The notes under the pieces were generated by a model that was not told the origin of the DNA, ran no database searches, and saw only the letters and a program-made list of their open reading frames with translations. DNA of 64,000 bases from Pricia mediterranea (GTDB lineage: Bacteria; Bacteroidota; Bacteroidia; Flavobacteriales; Flavobacteriaceae): NCBI RefSeq assembly GCF_032248455.1, contig NZ_JAVTTP010000001.1, forward strand, positions 2,354,501-2,418,500, given 5' to 3'. Shown here piece after piece: positions 35,326 through 44,811 of the stretch. The position numbers and the translations under genes are program-made. The stretch's first letter is position 1, and each line of letters starts with the position of its first letter.

Positions 35326-36477
35326 ATGAAATCCGTACTATTCGCGACCCTGTTGGTACTTGGCTCAATTACGGCCGTTGCCCAAACCTTTTATTTTCCT
35401 CAAAGAAATGCCGACTGGGAGCAGCGGCCTCCGGGAGATTTTAAAATCGATGCTGAAGCGCTTGAGAATGCCGTAAGATTTGCCGAGACCAATGAATATT
35501 CTGGCTCCCGTGACCTACGGATCGCCATTGTAAAGGGATTTGAAAGGGAGCCTTTCCACGAGATTTTGGGTCCGACCAAAAAGCGCGGTGGACCTGCGGG
35601 AATTATCCTAAAGAATGGATACGTTATTGCCCAATGGGGCGATACAAAACGGGTCGATATGACCTTTAGCGTCACCAAGAGTTTTCTATCCACCGTTGCC
35701 GGTCTCGCGGTCGACCAAAACCTGATCGCCGACACCGGCGACAGGGTGGTCAATTATATTTGGGACGGTACCTTTGGTGGGGAACACAACAGCAAAATCA
35801 CTTGGGAACATCTACTACAGCAAAACTCCGACTGGTCCGGTGAACTTTGGGGCGGGAAAGACTGGGCCGACAGACCGCCCAGGGAGGGCGGAATCGATGA
35901 TTGGAAATTCCGAAAGTTGAACCAACCGGGCACTGTCATGGAGTATAATGACGTGCGCGTCAATGTGCTGGCCTATGCCTTGACCCATGTCTGGCGCAAA
36001 CCGCTGCCCGTGGTCCTCAAAGAAAATTTGATGGAGAAAATCGGCGCTTCTACCACGTGGCGTTGGCACGGTTACGAACATGCCTGGACGGAAATTGACG
36101 GACTACGGATGAAATCGGTTACGGGAGGAGGGCATTCCGGCGCGGGAATCTTTATCAACACCGAAGACATGGCACGATTCGGGCTGTTGTTTTTAAACAA
36201 GGGCAGGTGGAAAAGCGAACAGATCGTCAGTAGTTCTTGGATTCAAGCCGCCCTTGAACCTTCCAAACCTAATGTGAACTACGGGTATATGTGGTGGTTG
36301 AACAAAAAAGGCGACCGCCATTGGGACGGACTTTCTGAAGACATTTATTACGCGGCCGGTTTCGGCGGTAATTTTATAGTTATTGATGGGGAAAACGACC
36401 TTGTTATCGTGACGCGCTGGCTGGAACCCGACCAGATAGGGGAGTTTGTAGAAAAAGTGCACGCTGCGTTGAAGTGA
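35326..36477 (+). CDS. Exported serine hydrolase, beta-lactamase/DD-peptidase family
   Basis: A 383-residue protein with signal peptide MKSVLFATLLVLGSITAVAQ. The catalytic SxxK is in FSVTKSF (about residue 117), the Tyr motif is MEYNDVRVN (Y-x-N, about 206), and a late HSGAG segment occupies the position of the third class C-type motif. This places it in the beta-lactamase/penicillin-binding-protein-like serine hydrolase family. Members act as esterases, amidases or peptidases; there is no basis here to call it a resistance gene. It forms a unit with the GNAT gene. Confidence 0.82.
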   Translation: MKSVLFATLLVLGSITAVAQTFYFPQRNADWEQRPPGDFKIDAEALENAVRFAETNEYSGSRDLRIAIVKGFEREPFHEILGPTKKRGGPAGIILKNGYVIAQWGDTKRVDMTFSVTKSFLSTVAGLAVDQNLIADTGDRVVNYIWDGTFGGEHNSKITWEHLLQQNSDWSGELWGGKDWADRPPREGGIDDWKFRKLNQPGTVMEYNDVRVNVLAYALTHVWRKPLPVVLKENLMEKIGASTTWRWHGYEHAWTEIDGLRMKSVTGGGHSGAGIFINTEDMARFGLLFLNKGRWKSEQIVSSSWIQAALEPSKPNVNYGYMWWLNKKGDRHWDGLSEDIYYAAGFGGNFIVIDGENDLVIVTRWLEPDQIGEFVEKVHAALK

Positions 36478-36672
36478 AACGATTATGTAAACCAACACTG
36501 ACCAGCACATTGTCATCATCTCTTTTGCCGGACGGTTTTAAACATTGTGGCCGATTCGACCGATTTATTCGGTATTCGTCGGCATAGCGTATTGATCAAG
36601 AACTTTGACAGGACTACACCTTAGGGCGATAGGATTGTATGAAACGACCTTGTTCCCAGCATCTACGAATCA

Positions 36673-37830
36673 CTACAATCTCCTCAAAATTTCGGTCGCT
36701 TGTTCCAGTGTTTCCTGTTTTTTCGCGAAACAGAAACGCAACACCTTGTCGTCACGATGGTTTACATTAAAGGAAGAAATGGGAATACTGGCCAGCTTGT
36801 GGTCAACGATCAAACGTTCAGCCAGAGCTTCATCGGCCTCATCGGCCATCGCCGTATAATCCAACAATTGAAAATAAGTGCCTTGGGACCGGGTGAACTT
36901 GAACTTGGAATCCTTCAATCCCTCTAAAAAGAAATCCCGTTTTTGTTGGTAGAAGGCGTTGAGGTCCAGATAACGCCGTTCGTCGGACAGATATTCGGCC
37001 AAGGCCCGCTGTACAGGGTGGTCGACACAGAACACGGCGAACTGGTGTATTTGTCGGAATTCGTGCATAAGTGCGGCAGGAGCGACGCAGTAGCCTATTT
37101 TCCATCCGGTGACGTGAAAGGTTTTTCCGAATGAGGCACAGACAAAACTCCGGGAGGCCAGGTCGGCGAAGCGGGAGGCGCTTTGATGCTCCTTGCCATC
37201 GAACACGATGTGTTCATAAACTTCGTCGCTAACCAAGATAATATCAGTCGGGCGAAGTATATCCTGTAATTGCAACATATCATCCTTCGAAAAAATCCTT
37301 CCGCTGGGATTGTGGGGTGAATTGATAACAACCATGCGCGTCTTGGGCGTGATTTTGTTTCGGAATGCATCCCAATCTACTTGATAGCCGTCGGCATCCA
37401 GCTGTAACGGCACGGGAATGCCACCATTGCTTTTTATGGCCGGTTCGTAGCAATCATAGGCGGGTTTCAATACGATGACCTCGTCACCAGGATGCACGAA
37501 GGCCGTAATGGCCGTATAGATGGCCTGAGTCGCCCCGACGGTTATCGTGATTTCGCTTTCGGGATGGTAGCGCGGTCCGTGGAGTTTTTCGATTTTTTGA
37601 GAAATGATTTCCCGCAATCGGTAATAGCCTTGCATCGGGGCGTATTGGTTGTGGCCTTCCTGCATGGCTTTTGTGACCAGCTTCATCAGGTGGGTGTCTA
37701 CCTCAAAGTTCGGAAAGCCCTGCGACAGGTCCAAGGCACCATGTTTTCGGGCGAGATTGCCGACGGTCGTAAAAATGGTGGTCTTTACGTTCGGAAGTTT
37801 TGAGGGAATATTTCTAAGGGATGGGCGCAT
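36673..37830 (-). CDS. Pyridoxal-phosphate aminotransferase, YbdL/methionine aminotransferase-like
   Basis: A 385-residue class I/II aminotransferase. The selected ATG (MRPSLRNIPSKLPNVKTTIF) avoids a 31-residue upstream extension that would run into the divergent thioesterase promoter. The PLP lysine is in SFGKTFHVTGWKIGY, with the NPHNP-type loop INSPHNPSGR and the DEVYEHIVFD segment. These are close to YbdL, which prefers methionine, and kynurenine aminotransferase relatives. Cytoplasmic; exact substrate not fixed by sequence. Confidence 0.9.
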   Translation of the reverse strand: MRPSLRNIPSKLPNVKTTIFTTVGNLARKHGALDLSQGFPNFEVDTHLMKLVTKAMQEGHNQYAPMQGYYRLREIISQKIEKLHGPRYHPESEITITVGATQAIYTAITAFVHPGDEVIVLKPAYDCYEPAIKSNGGIPVPLQLDADGYQVDWDAFRNKITPKTRMVVINSPHNPSGRIFSKDDMLQLQDILRPTDIILVSDEVYEHIVFDGKEHQSASRFADLASRSFVCASFGKTFHVTGWKIGYCVAPAALMHEFRQIHQFAVFCVDHPVQRALAEYLSDERRYLDLNAFYQQKRDFFLEGLKDSKFKFTRSQGTYFQLLDYTAMADEADEALAERLIVDHKLASIPISSFNVNHRDDKVLRFCFAKKQETLEQATEILRRL

Positions 37831-37905
37831 ACCCAAAACTACAAAAATTAAGGGTCGCGGAGCTTCGGGAAATAAAAAGGTACTTACTTTCGGAGGTGAG
37901 TTAAG

Positions 37906-37913
37906 TATATTTG
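37906..37913 (+). promoter_or_regulatory. -7 element TATATTTG before the thioesterase gene
   Basis: TATATTTG exactly fits TAnnTTTG, 16 bp before the thioesterase ATG and between two divergent starts. A -33 box is not obvious. Confidence 0.45.
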
Positions 37914-37929
37914 CGGAAAACAATCAGCT

Positions 37930-38439
37930 ATGCAAGCTAAAAGACCCAGTGAATCCCGGACTGTAATGACCGATATGGTGCTCCCCAGCGAGACCAATCC
38001 CATCAACAACTTGTTCGGGGGCGAACTGTTGGCGCGAATGGATCGTGCCGCGAGTATCGCTGCCCGCCGGCATAGCCGGAGGATTACGGTCACCGCCTCC
38101 GTCAACCACGTGGCCTTTAACGAATCGGTGCCCGTAGGTAGTGTGCTAACGGTGGAAGCGGTAGTGTCAAGGGCATTCCGAACCTCGATGGAGGTCTATA
38201 TCGATGTGTGGATGGAAGATCGCTTTAGCGGCGAACGTTCCAAGGCCAACGAGGCTATATATACCTTTGTTGCGGTTGACGAAAACGGCAGGCCCACCGA
38301 AGTGCCACCCCTCGAACCGGAAAACGAACAGGAAAAGCAACGCTATGTAGGTGCACTACGGCGAAAGCAATTGAGCTTGGTGCTAGCGGGCAAGATGAAC
38401 CCGCAAGAGGCTACCGAGCTCAAGGCATTGTTCACGTGA
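37930..38439 (+). CDS. Acyl-CoA thioesterase, hotdog fold
   Basis: A 169-residue hotdog thioesterase. SRTVMTDMVLPSETNPINNL and FGGELLARMDRAASIAARRH form the conserved hotdog helix and active-site region, with the Asn/Asp-containing PxxxNxxNNxFGGxLLxxMD pattern of YciA/BACH-type enzymes. Such enzymes hydrolyse acyl-CoA to free acid and CoA in the cytoplasm. The C-terminal tail has a short charged helix. It is divergent from the aminotransferase. Confidence 0.9.
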   Translation: MQAKRPSESRTVMTDMVLPSETNPINNLFGGELLARMDRAASIAARRHSRRITVTASVNHVAFNESVPVGSVLTVEAVVSRAFRTSMEVYIDVWMEDRFSGERSKANEAIYTFVAVDENGRPTEVPPLEPENEQEKQRYVGALRRKQLSLVLAGKMNPQEATELKALFT

Positions 38440-38469
38440 AAGACTGTTTTTAATGGCGTGATCATAATT

Positions 38470-38571
38470 TTACAGTTCATTCAAAACGGTCTCAAAAATC
38501 ATCTGCCATTTACGGATGCCATCGTTGTGCCCTGGGCTGGGGAAGATTTTTAAAAGTAATACCCCGTCCAA
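38470..38571 (-). pseudogene. Possible hydrolase-like C-terminal remnant
   Basis: Between the thioesterase and the aldo-keto reductase, the minus strand has a frame ending at TAA (38470-38472) that reads VLLLKIFPSPGHNDGIRKWQ, then MIFETVLNEL. The composition (a hydrophobic strand, a His-Asn-Asp turn, then an amphipathic helix) looks like the last strand and helix of an alpha/beta-hydrolase-like protein. It has no start and abuts the aldo-keto reductase stop. With about 33 codons, chance is possible. Confidence 0.3.
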
Positions 38572-38575
38572 CCAC

Positions 38576-39412
38576 CTAAAGATCGAAATTATCCGGATCG
38601 GCACCGGTACGATGGTGACGGTCCAGTCCATTCAGATACAACATATCCTCTTTCGAGAGCTCAAAATCGAAGATGTCGGCGTTTTGTTCGATACGGTTTT
38701 TGTGAACGGACTTCGGAATCGCCACCACTCCTTTTTGCAAATTCCATCGCAGGATGATCTGGGCGGACGATTTTCCGTATTTTTCCTCTAAGTCCGAGGT
38801 AATATCCAAATCGAACAATTCGCCCTGCATAAAAGGAGACCAAGATTCATACTGAATGTTTTCGGTGTCACAGAAATCGATAAGCTCCTGCTGTACCAAA
38901 TACGGATGGAATTCCATTTGGTTGACCATTGGGGCGGTTTGTGCCACTTTTAGCACATCTTCAAGATGGTGTTGTAAAAAATTACTGACCCCAATGGCCC
39001 GGACCCGCTTATCCTTATATAATTTTTCAAGGGCCCGCCATGTATCCTTGTACTTTCCCTCGACCGGCCAGTGAATCAAATAGAGGTCGAGGTAATCCAA
39101 CCCCAATCGGTCCATGCTGGCATCGAATGCTTTCAGGGAGCTTTCATAGCCCTGATCGGAATTCCATACCTTGCTGGTCACAAAAATGTCATCACGCGCG
39201 ACATTACTTTGGGAGATGGCTTTTCCAACGCCCTTTTCGTTGTGATAGACCGCCGCGGTATCGATATGCCGATAGCCGGTTTCCAATGCATGTAGCACCG
39301 CTTCGACCACCTCGTCGTCGTTATCGGCTTGATAGGTGCCAAGGCCTAGATAGGGCATTTCTACACCGTTGTGCAGCTTAAATGTTCCGTTGATGTCCGT
39401 AATATTTTTCAT
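38576..39412 (-). CDS. Aldo/keto reductase
   Basis: A 278-residue NADPH-dependent oxidoreductase with the full catalytic tetrad: Asp and Tyr in GYRHIDTAAVYHNEKGVG, Lys in VTSKVWN and His in YLIHWPVEG. The C-terminal IPKSVHKNRIEQNADIF binds the cofactor phosphate. Sequence resembles 2,5-diketo-gluconate reductase-type AKR5 proteins. The natural substrate is unknown. Length is normal; ATG start. Confidence 0.93.
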   Translation of the reverse strand: MKNITDINGTFKLHNGVEMPYLGLGTYQADNDDEVVEAVLHALETGYRHIDTAAVYHNEKGVGKAISQSNVARDDIFVTSKVWNSDQGYESSLKAFDASMDRLGLDYLDLYLIHWPVEGKYKDTWRALEKLYKDKRVRAIGVSNFLQHHLEDVLKVAQTAPMVNQMEFHPYLVQQELIDFCDTENIQYESWSPFMQGELFDLDITSDLEEKYGKSSAQIILRWNLQKGVVAIPKSVHKNRIEQNADIFDFELSKEDMLYLNGLDRHHRTGADPDNFDL

Positions 39413-39567
39413 ATGTATTTAAATTAAGAGGATTCTAGTCAGTTTCGTTTTCGGTAATGCCGGAAAATACGTGAAAGTCAAAAAACTTAGGTTCGGTATC
39501 GATACAAAGGATGGCGCAATGAAGGGAATTTAAGTTTTATGGCCAGAGGTTGAGCCATTTTGGGCTT

Positions 39568-40800
39568 TTATAGCTGATATACCCACTCTTCCGGATTCAG
39601 CTTCGACGTATTTTGGTGCAAATAGAATTTTAGTCGGGTCCGACCGTTGGACCGATTGGTATAGATATCTCCAAGTTCGGTCTTGGCCTCGACCCGGTCG
39701 CCCTTCTTGACGTAGATGGTGCTAAGGTTGTAGTAGGTGCTGATAAAATTACCGTGCTTGAGCTGTACGGCCTTATTGCCGCCTGGAATGGAGAGAATAC
39801 CAATGACTTCTCCTCTGAATACGGCCCGGGCCTTCGCCCCGGCATCGGTTGTGATGACTACCCCGTTGCTCTCGTGTTTGATGCCGGGATATATGGCGTC
39901 GGCATATACGCCGAACCCTTGGCTCTTAAACCCCTTCTCGACGGGCCAGATCAATCGTCCCTTATTGGCGGAAAAGCTATTGGCCACTATGGCGGCCTCC
40001 GGGGTCAACAAAAACTTACTGGGGTCGGAATCGTCTTTACCCGAGGCAGCGTTCTCCGCGGCAATAGCTTCCCGAACCAGCCTTTCGATCTGTTGGTCGA
40101 TCTCCTTGGCCTGGCGTTGCTTGTCCCGTATCTGCGCGGCGTATTTGGTCTCGTTCTTACGGATGGAACCCAGAAGGGCCTGCTGGTCGCTTCTTTCCCG
40201 TTCCATTTGCCTTTGGGAACGGCGATTTTCGGCAATCAGCCTTTCCTTCTGTTTGCGTTGTTCGCTGAGCTCGATGTTCAATTGTGTCAGTTCTTCCGTC
40301 TTGACGACGATTTCCTCGCCCTGTTGCCTTCTGAAGTCCGTATATTGCTGGATGTACTGAAAGCGTTTAAAGGCCTGAAAAAAGTTGTCGGAAGACAGCA
40401 GAAACATCAATTTGCTCTGCTGAATCTTGCTTTGATAACTTTTTTGAATCATCAGGGCATAATCGTCCTTAAGGTCGGCCAGCTCGGCCCGAAGTTCTGA
40501 AATTGCGCTAACGTTGGCGTTGATCTTACGGTTTAGTAAGTTCGATTGCTCGTTGCTCACCGCAATCAGACGCCGACGTACCTTGATTTTCTGATCGAGG
40601 GCCTCCATCTGTTCCAAGACATTGCCCCGTTTTTCTTTTGTGTCGAAAAGTAAGTGATTGATTTGTTCGATTTCCTTCTGTAGCTGCTCCCGTTTGGCCT
40701 CCAATACTTCCTGTTCTTCGATTTGGGAAAAAACGGAGTAACTTCCCAGAAAAGAGAAGAGGAATAAAATGAAAGTGAAATGCGGTCTACAGGGCATCAT
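39568..40800 (-). CDS. EnvC-like murein hydrolase activator with degenerate LytM domain
   Basis: A 410-residue protein with a signal peptide (cleaved near VFSQIEEQ), a long coiled coil (about 28-245) and a C-terminal M23/LytM domain. The metal site is not intact: the first His is kept in IKHESNG but the Asp of HxxxD is absent, and the last His of HxH is replaced by Asn in TYYNLS. EnvC and NlpD have likewise inactive LytM domains and activate amidases for cell separation, so that role is favoured. The start overlaps the upstream DUF4292 gene by 14 nt. Confidence 0.8.
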   Translation of the reverse strand: MMPCRPHFTFILFLFSFLGSYSVFSQIEEQEVLEAKREQLQKEIEQINHLLFDTKEKRGNVLEQMEALDQKIKVRRRLIAVSNEQSNLLNRKINANVSAISELRAELADLKDDYALMIQKSYQSKIQQSKLMFLLSSDNFFQAFKRFQYIQQYTDFRRQQGEEIVVKTEELTQLNIELSEQRKQKERLIAENRRSQRQMERERSDQQALLGSIRKNETKYAAQIRDKQRQAKEIDQQIERLVREAIAAENAASGKDDSDPSKFLLTPEAAIVANSFSANKGRLIWPVEKGFKSQGFGVYADAIYPGIKHESNGVVITTDAGAKARAVFRGEVIGILSIPGGNKAVQLKHGNFISTYYNLSTIYVKKGDRVEAKTELGDIYTNRSNGRTRLKFYLHQNTSKLNPEEWVYQL

Positions 40801-41584
40801 CCTTTAATTTGATCTCGTCAAAACCGTTCGGTATTTGATAAGGAAATCGCATGGGTCGGTCGAAGTCGACGTTGCGGTACTCGATGTTGATCGTACTGCG
40901 CTCATCATTGTCTATGGCAGCTATTGCAATCCGAAGGGGAAGCAGCCAGTTGTCTATTTTCTGATAGCCGTTGTAATTGATTTGCAACAATCTCTTTTTG
41001 AGCGGTTGGGACAATTGCTGGGAGGCCATTTTATAGTTGTCCGGCTCGACCTGAAAAAGTACCTTAAAGAGATTTAAGGGTCTTTTTGGCTTCAAATGAT
41101 AGTTGCCCCCGGCGACGGTAGCGTCGTACTTGACATCCTTAAGGTCGAGTAAGGCCTGGCCCAGTAATAGGTTCTGTACCTGTTCAAAATCGAGCTCCAT
41201 GCCTACGAATTTACTGAGATAGGCAAAATCCCCATCAAAATATTCATTCTGTAGTTTGTTATAAAAGCTTACCCGGCCTGGCGTGATATAGGCCTTGACG
41301 ACCCCAAAGGGCGCACTGATCCAAATCGCCTCATCTTTCTTCATTCGCAAGCTGACGGATACGCCCTGCGAATCTTCCCCATCGGAGTAATCGATGCGCA
41401 TCTTGCCGCTCAGGGTCTTAAAATCGATGGCATTGTCATAATGGGTGCGGATAATTGCTTTGGCGGAGAGGCTTTCATCGAGCGTACCGTCCGCAATTAC
41501 TTTTTTCGTTTTACAGGAAAGGGCTAGCATCGCCACAATAGCGATGGAGATATATCGTAGGGATGATCGGCAGCTTAGGTTCAT
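40787..41584 (-). CDS. DUF4292 lipoprotein
   Basis: A 265-residue lipoprotein with lipobox ALSC (Cys24) and the DUF4292 pattern: FKTLSGKMRIDYSDGED, an Arg-Met strand pair and IWISAPFGVVKAYITPGRV. The fold resembles LolA/LolB-like half barrels that hold lipids, so it may bind or move a lipid in the periplasm; this is family-based inference. It lies between a TPR gene (18 bp upstream) and the EnvC-like gene, on one strand, in an envelope operon. Confidence 0.88.
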   Translation of the reverse strand: MNLSCRSSLRYISIAIVAMLALSCKTKKVIADGTLDESLSAKAIIRTHYDNAIDFKTLSGKMRIDYSDGEDSQGVSVSLRMKKDEAIWISAPFGVVKAYITPGRVSFYNKLQNEYFDGDFAYLSKFVGMELDFEQVQNLLLGQALLDLKDVKYDATVAGGNYHLKPKRPLNLFKVLFQVEPDNYKMASQQLSQPLKKRLLQINYNGYQKIDNWLLPLRIAIAAIDNDERSTINIEYRNVDFDRPMRFPYQIPNGFDEIKLKDDAL

Positions 41585-41602
41585 TTTCTGATTTGTCCGG
41601 CT

Positions 41603-42565
41603 TTAAAATCCAGGTTTTATCTTACGAAGGTACATATTTGCCTTTACAGCATTGTCAAGTGCGGTATATCCAAGGACGAGTTCCTGGAATATTTTATTTT
41701 CTAGGGATGCGTCATCAATAAGATAGTCTAGTCCGGCCTCCAAAGTTTCAACGGCTCTTTGATGCTGGTCCGCCCTGTTAAGGGCGTATCCTTGGGCGAA
41801 ATAAAAATAGGCCTGAGCGGGGTAACTTTCCAAGGCTTCGTCAGAAATTTGCTGTAGTTGTTGAAAATCATCGGTTTCCATCAATTCCTGCATTTTTAGC
41901 TTGAAATCTTTCAACGGATTGGACGCCGATTCAAAATTGTCCAATGCATCGGGGGACTTTATGGTCGGAACGTTCTGTTTGGCTATGGAATCGTTGATCT
42001 TTGAGGTGAGGTTGGAGATAAACGGACTATGCTTGGTCTCCTTTAGGATACTTAATGCGATTTCGTATCGGCCTCTGTCAAAGTAAATTTGGGCTAAATT
42101 TTTCTTGAATTCCGAAGAACCGAAAGGGAGGTCGTTTTTAATTTGCTCAACCGATTTTCCTTGGGTGGCCAATATCCGCACCAGGGTTTCCGTAAACCAA
42201 AGATTCTCGGGCGCTGAGGTCACGGCAGAAAGTGCATATTCCTCGGCCAATGGATATTGTTTAGTTTTGAGGTACATTTTGGCGAGCTCATGATCCACCA
42301 CGCGGTTCGAGGCATCCAGCTGTTTGCACTTTAGGAAAAAATGGGTCGCCCTGTCGTAGTTTTCGATGCCCTTTTGTTTGAGGCCCTCGAAAAAATTCTC
42401 CTGAAACGCATCGGAATAGTCCTCCAAAAAAACCGCTGCACTGTTTTCGACTTCGGGAACGACCTCAGAATCGGGATCCTCAACAGGTTTCTCTTGGGCA
42501 TACAGCGGTGAGGCGGACATACCGAACGCCGAAAGAAGAATTACAGATGTAATTTTTATTGTCAT
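41603..42565 (-). CDS. Exported tetratricopeptide-repeat protein
   Basis: A 320-residue protein with a signal peptide (MTIKITSVILLSAFGMSASPL, cut near AQEKP) and about six TPR-like helical hairpins from residue 50 to the end, for example ATHFFLKCKQLDASNRVVDH and AEEYALSAVTSAPENLWFTE. A GTG two codons upstream is an alternative start. TPR arrays scaffold protein complexes; location upstream of DUF4292 and the EnvC-like gene suggests an envelope role. No enzyme motif is visible. Confidence 0.82.
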   Translation of the reverse strand: MTIKITSVILLSAFGMSASPLYAQEKPVEDPDSEVVPEVENSAAVFLEDYSDAFQENFFEGLKQKGIENYDRATHFFLKCKQLDASNRVVDHELAKMYLKTKQYPLAEEYALSAVTSAPENLWFTETLVRILATQGKSVEQIKNDLPFGSSEFKKNLAQIYFDRGRYEIALSILKETKHSPFISNLTSKINDSIAKQNVPTIKSPDALDNFESASNPLKDFKLKMQELMETDDFQQLQQISDEALESYPAQAYFYFAQGYALNRADQHQRAVETLEAGLDYLIDDASLENKIFQELVLGYTALDNAVKANMYLRKIKPGF

Positions 42566-42670
42566 GAACACATTCTAGCATTTTTTGACTCCCGGTCGCC
42601 TACTCATTACCGGGCATCGCAGGTCTTTTTGGCAAGCGTGTTTACACCAATACACTAATCCATGGTGACA

Positions 42671-43105
42671 TTACCGCGTTCCCGTACTGCCAAATCCGCC
42701 TGCGCCCCTCGTAGTTTGGGAAAGTTCTCCTACTTCCTCCCACTGCGCCCTTTCGTGGCGGGCGATGACCAACTGGGCGATGCGTTCTCCGTTTTCAATC
42801 GTATACGATTCGTCGGACAGGTTGACGAGTATAACGCCGATTTCCCCTCTGTAATCCGCATCGATAGTGCCAGGGGAATTAAGAACGGTTATGCCCTTTT
42901 TGGCGGCTAAGCCGCTCCTCGGCCGTACCTGTGCCTCGATGCCGATGGGAAGCTCTATGAAAAGCCCCGTTTTAATAATGGCTCGCCCCAAGGGCGATAA
43001 GATCACCGGTTCGGGAATATGGGCTCGTAGATCCATGCCCGCCGAGGCATCCGTTTCGTAGTGGGGGAGGTTGTGCGGTGATTTATTGATAATCTTGATC
43101 TTCAT
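42671..43105 (-). CDS. dut: dUTP diphosphatase
   Basis: A 144-residue trimeric dUTPase that converts dUTP to dUMP and so limits uracil in DNA. Conserved motifs are present: ASAGMDLRA (motif 1), [10 protein letters not shown] (motif 2), [14 protein letters not shown] (motif 3), RIAQLVI (motif 4) and the mobile C-terminal [10 protein letters not shown] (motif 5). Length is normal. It lies between a flippase and the TPR gene; a 7-bp inverted repeat (CGTACTG/CAGTACG, 43145-43165) is in the gap to the flippase. Confidence 0.96.
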   Translation of the reverse strand: MKIKIINKSPHNLPHYETDASAGMDLRAHIPEPVILSPLGRAIIKTGLFIELPIGIEAQVRPRSGLAAKKGITVLNSPGTIDADYRGEIGVILVNLSDESYTIENGERIAQLVIARHERAQWEEVGELSQTTRGAGGFGSTGTR

Positions 43106-43205
43106 GTAGTTAATTTAATTGTTTTTCCGAAAATGGGGTGCCGTCGTACTGGAATGATCAGTACGGGAGGACTACTTTGAGCTCCCATCGGTCGTAAGTC
43201 GACTG

Positions 43206-44672
43206 CTATCCTTTATTCTTTATAAACACCTTCCTCAACGTATCGCGCTCCAACTTATACACCAAACCTAGAAAAAGTAAAAATAAGGCAGTTCCAAGAT
43301 ATAAATTCCTATGGAAAACATAAAAGGATAGGACGGAGAACAAAATAGATAGGCCCAGATAGAACAATATCTTCCTGAAATTGTAGGGGATGGGGTAGCG
43401 CGACTTTCCAAAATAATAGGACAATACCATCATGGTACCATACGCCGAGAGTGTCGCAATGGCAGAGGCCATATAACCAATAACCGGAATAAAAAAGTAG
43501 TTTATACCGATTGTTATAATGGCACCTATAATCGAGATAAAGGCCCCGTAGCGGGTTTTGTCGGTGACCTTGTACCAAACGGACAGATTGTGGTAGATGC
43601 CGAGAAAGAAACTGGCCAATACTATCAGGGGAACAATATCCATGGCTTCCCAATAGGCCTCGTCGCGCACGATGATTACTTTCAGTACATCGGCGTAGAC
43701 CACGACCCCCAAGAGGATGATACTGCCGAGTACGACGAAATAATTGGTAATCTGGGCATAGGCCTTCTGGGGGTTCTCGGTACCGGCATGGCTGAAAAAG
43801 AAAGGTTCGATTCCCATTCTGAAGGCCGTTGCGAACAAGGTCATGAACAATCCCAATTTATAACAGGCGGAGTATTTTCCAATTTCGCTTTCCGCAATGT
43901 CATCGGGCAAAAGCTTTTCCAGCATGATACGGTCGAAGACTTCGTTTATCGTAAAAGCTATCCCCGCAATTAGAACAGGCCAGGCGTAACGCATCATCCG
44001 TTTCCATAGCACGCGGTCAAAGAAATAATTACCCCTAAAATACAAGGGCAGCATCACAATCAAGGTCAACCCGCTGGCGATCAAATTCGAAATCAGGATG
44101 TAGGAGATTTCAAAATCGGGACGGTACATCCATCCAAACCATCCACCGGAATTTTCGGTGGCGGTCCATGGTAGAACAAGCAGAAAAAATACGTTCAGCC
44201 CTAGGTTTATGCCTACATTCCCGATTTTTATTACGGCATATCGTGTCGGTCTTTCAGTGGCCCGAAGCCAGGCGAAGGGAATGATGACAAGGGCATCCAA
44301 AGACAATATCATCGCTACATACCATACATATTTAATGTCTATACCGAGCATGTGTGCCAATGGAGCTTGAAACAGCAAGGCAACAACTGCAAAGATCAGG
44401 GTGGTTACCAAAATAGAAATCAGGGAAGTCGATATGACCACATTTTCGTCATCAGCCTTGTTAAAAAACCGAAAGAACGCGGTTTCCATACCGTAGGCTA
44501 AAAACACATTGAAAATGGCGAACCATGCGAAGATAATGTTGACCTCCCCGTAGAGCCCGGTGGCCATGACCCCCGTATAAAGTGGCACCAAAATGAAGGA
44601 AAGCATCCGCGGCAGTACCGTTGCCACACCGTAGATGGCCGTTTGTTGGAAGAGTTTTTTGAGCGGATTCAA
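43206..44672 (-). CDS. Lipopolysaccharide/oligosaccharide flippase, Wzx-like
   Basis: A 488-residue polytopic protein with about 13-14 membrane helices, beginning MNPLKKLFQQTAIYGVATVL, which is the standard opening of MOP-superfamily polysaccharide flippases, including the Arg-Met-Leu loop PRMLSFILVPLYTGVM. It presumably translocates a lipid-linked oligosaccharide. Unlike the flippase at the left edge, it is not in a glycosyltransferase cluster but with dut, TPR, DUF4292 and EnvC-like genes, so it probably serves a core envelope glycan. Confidence 0.86.
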   Translation of the reverse strand: MNPLKKLFQQTAIYGVATVLPRMLSFILVPLYTGVMATGLYGEVNIIFAWFAIFNVFLAYGMETAFFRFFNKADDENVVISTSLISILVTTLIFAVVALLFQAPLAHMLGIDIKYVWYVAMILSLDALVIIPFAWLRATERPTRYAVIKIGNVGINLGLNVFFLLVLPWTATENSGGWFGWMYRPDFEISYILISNLIASGLTLIVMLPLYFRGNYFFDRVLWKRMMRYAWPVLIAGIAFTINEVFDRIMLEKLLPDDIAESEIGKYSACYKLGLFMTLFATAFRMGIEPFFFSHAGTENPQKAYAQITNYFVVLGSIILLGVVVYADVLKVIIVRDEAYWEAMDIVPLIVLASFFLGIYHNLSVWYKVTDKTRYGAFISIIGAIITIGINYFFIPVIGYMASAIATLSAYGTMMVLSYYFGKSRYPIPYNFRKILFYLGLSILFSVLSFYVFHRNLYLGTALFLLFLGLVYKLERDTLRKVFIKNKG

Positions 44673-44811
44673 TACCTGAGCGGATTATTCCCCAAAAGTA
44701 CCTTTTTATAGGGATGTGGCAAAGTCCATATTCGTCCTCCTAAACCCAGATTTTTCGCTTCGCTTTCGACGACCGATGGTAATCGATATACATTGCAACC
44801 CGGTTATGATA

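Noticed and set aside
35326-36477. Beta-lactamase resistance gene
   Set aside because: Only the general serine hydrolase fold is supported; many relatives are esterases or peptidases with no resistance role.
39754-40500. Long plus-strand open frame opposite the EnvC-like gene
   Set aside because: It is antisense to a gene with signal peptide, coiled coil and LytM domain; low-complexity Leu-rich translation is a mirror of the coiled-coil codons.
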